Below are positions 13,877-17,571 of a DNA stretch of 17,571 nucleotides, one piece after another. This DNA is from an uncultured Microbacteriaceae bacterium (GTDB lineage: Bacteria > Actinomycetota > Actinomycetes > Actinomycetales > Microbacteriaceae). Every line of letters starts with the position of its first letter. Within the stretch, counting starts at the first letter, position 1. The position numbers and the translations under genes were made by a program. Location: contig CALUAU010000031.1 of assembly GCA_943914115.1 (NCBI GenBank), positions 1 to 17,571 of the forward strand, given 5' to 3'. The notes beneath the pieces were generated by a model. It worked only from the letters and a program-made list of their open reading frames with translations, ran no database searches and had not been told where the DNA came from.

Positions 13877-14899
13877 TTACAGCTCTCGCGCGGCCACTTT
13901 GCGCACGAGTCGCTCAACCGCGAATTCGGGGTCGCGCGAGAGCCCTTTCACCATGTGATCGGTTTCGGCGCAGAGCATGATGGCGCGCCCGAGCTGCACC
14001 TCGGTGAACCCCGAAAGCTCACGGCGAGCCTGCCCAACCTGCCACGGCGCCGCCCCCACCTGTGAGGCGAGCTGTGCATCAGTGCCCGCAAGCCCGGCAA
14101 CTTTTGCCATCAGCCGCAGTTTCATCGCGATCGCCGCCACCATCGGCACCGGGTTCAGCCCGGTGTCGAACCCGGCCCGCACGAGACTCAGCGCCTGCGC
14201 CAGCTGCCCGGCGATAGTCGCGTCAGCAATCTTGAATCCGGTGGTTTCGACACGGCCGCCGTAGTAGCGCTCAACCAGCTCGGTGCTGATCTCGCGGTCG
14301 TCGCTCACCGCCATTAATTGCCGGCAGGCAGCGGCAAGCTCAGCCAGGTCGGTGTTGAACGCAGCCACCAGGGCCGCGGCGGCCTGCGGCTGGATGCGTC
14401 GCTGCTGCGCTCGAAACTCGGTGGTGACAAACTCGTGAAGCTCGTGGGCCTTCGGAGTGGCGCAATTGATCTCAACAAAGCCGGCGTTGGCGCGCACGAG
14501 ATCGAGCAGTTTCTTGCCGCGCACCCCCGACTCGTGCCGCAGCACCACAACGGTGCCTTCCACCGGGTTTGGCACGTAGTCAAGCGCCTCTTGCAGAAAC
14601 GCGTCGGCGCACTGGTGCACGCGCTGACACACCACCAGCCGCGGCTCCATAAATAGCGACGGACTCACCAGAGTGGTCAGCTCGCCCGGCACATACGAGC
14701 TGGCGTCAATTTCTGAGGTCTCGAGCGCCGGGTCGGCGGCGCGCAGCTGGGCGCGAATCGAGGCCACCGCCTCGCTGGCAAAAAAGTCTTCGGAACCCGA
14801 AACGAGCATGACCGGCGCGATCTCAGGCGCACGCCAGCTGCCCTGAGCGATGGCGGTTTTTGTCCGACCCCGACCGCCCTGCTTTGCTCGTGCTGCCAC
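13877..14899 (-). CDS. holA: DNA polymerase III subunit delta
   Basis: The delta subunit of the clamp loader, which opens the beta sliding clamp. The product, about 340 residues, has the usual layout. A degenerate AAA+ N-terminal part carries VMLVSGSEDFFASEAV, followed by SLFMEPRLVVCQRV. A middle region carries YYGGRVETTGFKIADA, the typical delta YxG motif followed by phenylalanine. A helical collar domain ends PEFAVERLVRK. Two GTG codons are candidate starts. The one at 14899 has GGGAGG at a good 5-nt spacing, whereas the one at 14905 has the purines directly against it, so I prefer 14899. It lies downstream of comEC on the same strand, with 91 bp between them, in the classic comEA-comEC-holA order. 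Confidence 0.92.
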   Translation of the reverse strand: MAARAKQGGRGRTKTAIAQGSWRAPEIAPVMLVSGSEDFFASEAVASIRAQLRAADPALETSEIDASSYVPGELTTLVSPSLFMEPRLVVCQRVHQCADAFLQEALDYVPNPVEGTVVVLRHESGVRGKKLLDLVRANAGFVEINCATPKAHELHEFVTTEFRAQQRRIQPQAAAALVAAFNTDLAELAAACRQLMAVSDDREISTELVERYYGGRVETTGFKIADATIAGQLAQALSLVRAGFDTGLNPVPMVAAIAMKLRLMAKVAGLAGTDAQLASQVGAAPWQVGQARRELSGFTEVQLGRAIMLCAETDHMVKGLSRDPEFAVERLVRKVAAREL

Positions 14900-14944
14900 C
14901 GGCACCTCCCCCCCACTACATGTGTGATGGCTTCAACTCTACGC

Positions 14945-14968
14945 GCCGCGGCTTGCGGCTGCCGCGGC
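14945..14968 (-). terminator. Possible weak hairpin between comEC and holA
   Basis: Two copies of the 8-bp self-complementary word GCCGCGGC (14945-14952 and 14961-14968) can form an 8-bp stem with an 8-nt loop just after the comEC stop codon. No T-run follows. It may only attenuate read-through into holA. Confidence 0.3.
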
Positions 14969-14990
14969 TCAACAATAACTGCAACAACCG

Positions 14991-17357
14991 TCACGCTCTC
15001 GGCGCCTGCCTGCGTTCCATCCAAATCCGCAGCTGCCCATACTGCTCATACACCGCGAAGCTGCCGCGCTCGTCGGTTCGCAGCCACGGCGTGCCCGCAG
15101 CCGCCAGGCCCGCGAGCGCCTCCCTCGTTGGGTGCCCATACGAGTTATCGGCACCCACCGAAATTAACGCTAACCGGGCACGCACCTGCGCGGTGAACTC
15201 ATCCGACTGGTCGGCCGAGCCGTGATGCGACACCTTCAGCAGATCGGCCCGCATCGATGGCCACTGCTTTGCGATCGCCCGCTGCCTCACCTCTCCCACA
15301 TCCCCGAGCAGCAGCAACGAATAGCAGGCCTGCCGACACGATTCGTTCGGCGTAGCGAGCACCACGAGGCTGCCGTCGTTGTCTTTCGCGCGTGAGGGAG
15401 AACCATCTCGGCGCATGGGCGATAGCACCTGCAGGTCGAGCTCGCCGCGACGCTGCTGATCCCCCGCTGCCGCAAACCGCACGGTCGCGCCCCGCGAGTG
15501 CAGCAGGGCGGTGTCGGGCTCGACGCGCGCCTGCTCGGTATCGGGCACCCAGGCTTCACGCACTGGCACCGTGAGCTCGCGTAACGCACCGATATGGTCG
15601 CGGTCAAAATGGCTCACGATGAGCAGGTCGATTTCGGTCACCGCGAATCTCTCCAAACAGGATGCAAGCAGCTCAATATCTTCGCCGGTGTCGATCAGGA
15701 TGTGTCTGCCGCCCGATTGCAAGAGCAGCGCATCCCCCTGCCCTACATCACACACCGCAACCCGCCAATCTTGCGGCAGATCGCGTCGCAGCACAGCAGC
15801 ACCAAACGCCACACTGGCGGCGGCGATCACGACGGCCGCACTCAGCCCGAATGCGACCAGCTGCCGCAGCATCCGCGCGCGTTTACCTCCCGCCGGTTTG
15901 CACACGACGATCGCCACCGCCGCTATCAGCAGCGCGAACAGCAGTGCCCCTGCTGCTCCGGGCAGCCAGGGCACAGTTGCCAGCGGAAACCGGGCCACCG
16001 CCTGTGCTATGAGCCCGATCCACTGTGCCGGCAGCCAGGCCACCCACATGAGCACCGTCCCCAGTGGCGGCACAATCGCCCCGATCAGACAGCCCAATAG
16101 TCCGGCAACGGTGGCAAGCGGCGCGGCAGGGGCTGCGAGCAGGTTCGCCAGCACCCCGTAGGTTTGCACCTGCGGGTCAAGGAGCAGCAGGATGGGTTGG
16201 CAGGCTAATTGCGCCACGAGCGGCACCGCTATCAGCAGCGCAATCGACGGCGGTAGCCATCGTTCCAGCAGCCGCTGGGCGGGCCGGGTGCCGAGTAGCA
16301 GCCCGGCGGTGGCTGCGCTCGACAGCGCAAACCCGTAGTCGCGCGCCAGCCACGGGTCGGCGGCTAGCAGCACAATGATCGCTAGCGCGAGCACCGGCAC
16401 GCCGCTCACCGGTCGGGACGCGGCGTCAACCGCGAGCACGATTAGGCCCATTGCGGCGGCACGAATAACCGAACCCTGAGGGGTGACGAGCAGCACAAAT
16501 AGGGCCAGTGCCAGTGCGGCCACGCCGATCCGAACCGTTCGCGGCCACGCCGCCAACCTGCCAAGGACGAGCATCCCAGCCACAATGAGCGCGATATTTG
16601 AGCCGCTTACCGCGGTGAGGTGACTGAGGGATGCCACCCGCATATCGTCATCGAGCGCATCGTTCACGAGCCGCTCATCCCCCACCGCGAGGCCGGGCAC
16701 GAGCATATTGCCGGGTCCCGGCAGCGGCTGTGCGGAGGCCAAGAACTGACTGCGCAGCAGATCGCCAGCTTCCAGCAGCGGATGCGGCCGGGCGACCACA
16801 TCGGCCGGTTCGCGCGCGAACACCAGCGCGACAACGCGGTCGCCGGGGTCGACAAGCTGCAGGTTGCCGCGAAGCGAAATGAGCGCACCAATCGGCGGTG
16901 GTTCGTCATCGCCGGTGGGTATGAAAAGCAGCACCGGCGCATCCACCGCCTCGTCATTGAGTGTCACCAATTGCGCTCGAAGCCGAACGGATGCGCCGCT
17001 GGCTCGAGGCAGCGCGGTGACCGTGGCCGTGATCTGCGCCGATTTGCTCGCGGTGGCTGTTTCTCGAACCGCGTCTGGAAGCCGGTCGGCCCCGCGTATG
17101 GCTGCAGAGGTACACACGAGTGCCGCGGCGCTGAGTGCGATCACGAGCATTGCACTCACCGCCCGCCACTGTGGCCGCCTCACACCAGCGCCGATCGCGA
17201 GGGCGGCCAGCAGCGCACTACCAAGGCCCAATGCGGTCGCCAGCTGCGGGTCGGTGACCGCCACCGCTGCGGCGATCCAGGCGGTCACGGCCGCGGGAAG
17301 CAGCCGCAGATCGGGGCCGCCCGGCGCCGAAGCGGCAGGTTCCGAGCGCTCGCTCAT
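14991..17357 (-). CDS. comEC: ComEC DNA-uptake channel with metallo-beta-lactamase-like domain
   Basis: A 788-residue polytopic membrane protein that moves single-stranded DNA across the membrane during natural transformation. Its parts are in order: two to three N-terminal membrane helices (about 20-88); an extracytoplasmic DUF4131/OB-like region (about 105-215); the Competence domain with GLAVGD (222-227), HLTAVSGSN (247-255) and many helices to about 525; then the C-terminal metallo-beta-lactamase-like domain. That domain has CDVGQGDALLL (536-546), SHFDRDHIGA (582-591) with the metal-binding His/Asp set, LLLGD (682-686) and SHHGS (710-714). All are intact, so this looks functional. Its ATG overlaps the comEA stop codon (ATGA), implying translational coupling. 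Pilus and DprA genes are not in view, so transformability cannot be judged. Confidence 0.95.
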   Translation of the reverse strand: MSERSEPAASAPGGPDLRLLPAAVTAWIAAAVAVTDPQLATALGLGSALLAALAIGAGVRRPQWRAVSAMLVIALSAAALVCTSAAIRGADRLPDAVRETATASKSAQITATVTALPRASGASVRLRAQLVTLNDEAVDAPVLLFIPTGDDEPPPIGALISLRGNLQLVDPGDRVVALVFAREPADVVARPHPLLEAGDLLRSQFLASAQPLPGPGNMLVPGLAVGDERLVNDALDDDMRVASLSHLTAVSGSNIALIVAGMLVLGRLAAWPRTVRIGVAALALALFVLLVTPQGSVIRAAAMGLIVLAVDAASRPVSGVPVLALAIIVLLAADPWLARDYGFALSSAATAGLLLGTRPAQRLLERWLPPSIALLIAVPLVAQLACQPILLLLDPQVQTYGVLANLLAAPAAPLATVAGLLGCLIGAIVPPLGTVLMWVAWLPAQWIGLIAQAVARFPLATVPWLPGAAGALLFALLIAAVAIVVCKPAGGKRARMLRQLVAFGLSAAVVIAAASVAFGAAVLRRDLPQDWRVAVCDVGQGDALLLQSGGRHILIDTGEDIELLASCLERFAVTEIDLLIVSHFDRDHIGALRELTVPVREAWVPDTEQARVEPDTALLHSRGATVRFAAAGDQQRRGELDLQVLSPMRRDGSPSRAKDNDGSLVVLATPNESCRQACYSLLLLGDVGEVRQRAIAKQWPSMRADLLKVSHHGSADQSDEFTAQVRARLALISVGADNSYGHPTREALAGLAAAGTPWLRTDERGSFAVYEQYGQLRIWMERRQAPRA

Positions 17358-17571
17358 ACGGTGACCAGCTCGCGCAGCCCCTCGAGCGTGGCCTCACCGA
17401 TACCGGGAACATCGGTGAGCTCATCAACCGAGGTGAAAGGCCCGTTGGCGGTGCGATAGTCGAGGATGCGTTGCGCCATTGCCGGCCCGATGCGCGGGAG
17501 CGTCTCAAGTTCGGCCGCCGTTGCGGTGTTGAGGTTCACCAGGCCGCCACTGCCAGAGCCACCACCCGCCC
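17354..17571 (-). CDS. comEA: ComEA-like DNA receptor, C-terminal part (runs off right edge)
   Basis: The last 71 codons of ComEA, the double-stranded-DNA receptor that hands DNA to ComEC. The visible part is a Gly/Ser-rich linker (AGGGSGSGG) followed by the helix-hairpin-helix domain: VNLNTATAAELETLPRIGPA, then ILDYRTANGPFTSVDEL and VPGIGEATLEGL. The two hairpins (LPRIGPAMAQRI and VPGIGEATLEGL) are the DNA-binding elements. The N-terminal membrane anchor lies outside the window. The stop codon overlaps the comEC start. Confidence 0.93.
   Translation of the reverse strand, partial: AGGGSGSGGLVNLNTATAAELETLPRIGPAMAQRILDYRTANGPFTSVDELTDVPGIGEATLEGLRELVTV

Noticed and set aside
16620..17459. 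Plus-strand open frame of 279 codons antisense to comEC
   Set aside because: Same cause: codon-bias shadow of a certain gene.

Overview
The window is a stretch of chromosome from a high-GC actinobacterium, most likely a member of the Microbacteriaceae or a close relative. The evidence is the GC-rich third codon positions, frequent GTG starts, a comEA-comEC-holA / rpsT / lepA neighbourhood typical of Actinobacteria, and two genes that look leaderless. The genus cannot be named from the sequence alone.

Left part (1-4798): the N-terminus of dapA (lysine / cell-wall precursor synthesis) runs off the left edge. A 414-bp non-coding gap separates it from the divergent trmB (tRNA m7G46 methyltransferase). 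The gap holds six copies of a 15-bp element arranged as a three-tiered foldback, followed by a 9-bp tandem repeat. Convergent with trmB is a two-gene ABC exporter of the MacB/FtsX type, with the permease first and the ATPase second on the minus strand.

Middle (4799-9595): a truncated Hsp70-like ATPase lies upstream of the ABC permease on the minus strand. The 242 bp between them are lower in GC and stay open in the Hsp70 frame up to an ATGA overlap with the permease. Divergent from the Hsp70-like gene is a single-domain 3-hydroxyacyl-CoA dehydrogenase. It converges on lepA (elongation factor 4) across a hairpin.

Right part (9596-17571): a three-gene ascorbate-type PTS (IIA, IIB, IIC) runs rightward from a shared control region with lepA. 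A 13-bp-stem hairpin, rpsT (ribosomal protein S20) with a classic terminator, and an agmatine deiminase follow. The minus-strand comEA-comEC-holA set (DNA uptake and the clamp-loader delta subunit) closes the window; comEA runs off the right edge.

The housekeeping backbone (comEA, comEC, holA, rpsT, lepA) is interrupted by metabolic genes: agmatine deiminase between holA and rpsT, and the PTS between rpsT and lepA. I see no transposase, integrase, tRNA, rRNA or CRISPR array. The least explained signals are the foldback repeat cluster at 246-428, the in-frame extension after the Hsp70-like stop codon, and an excess of the hexamer GGATGC/GCATCC.
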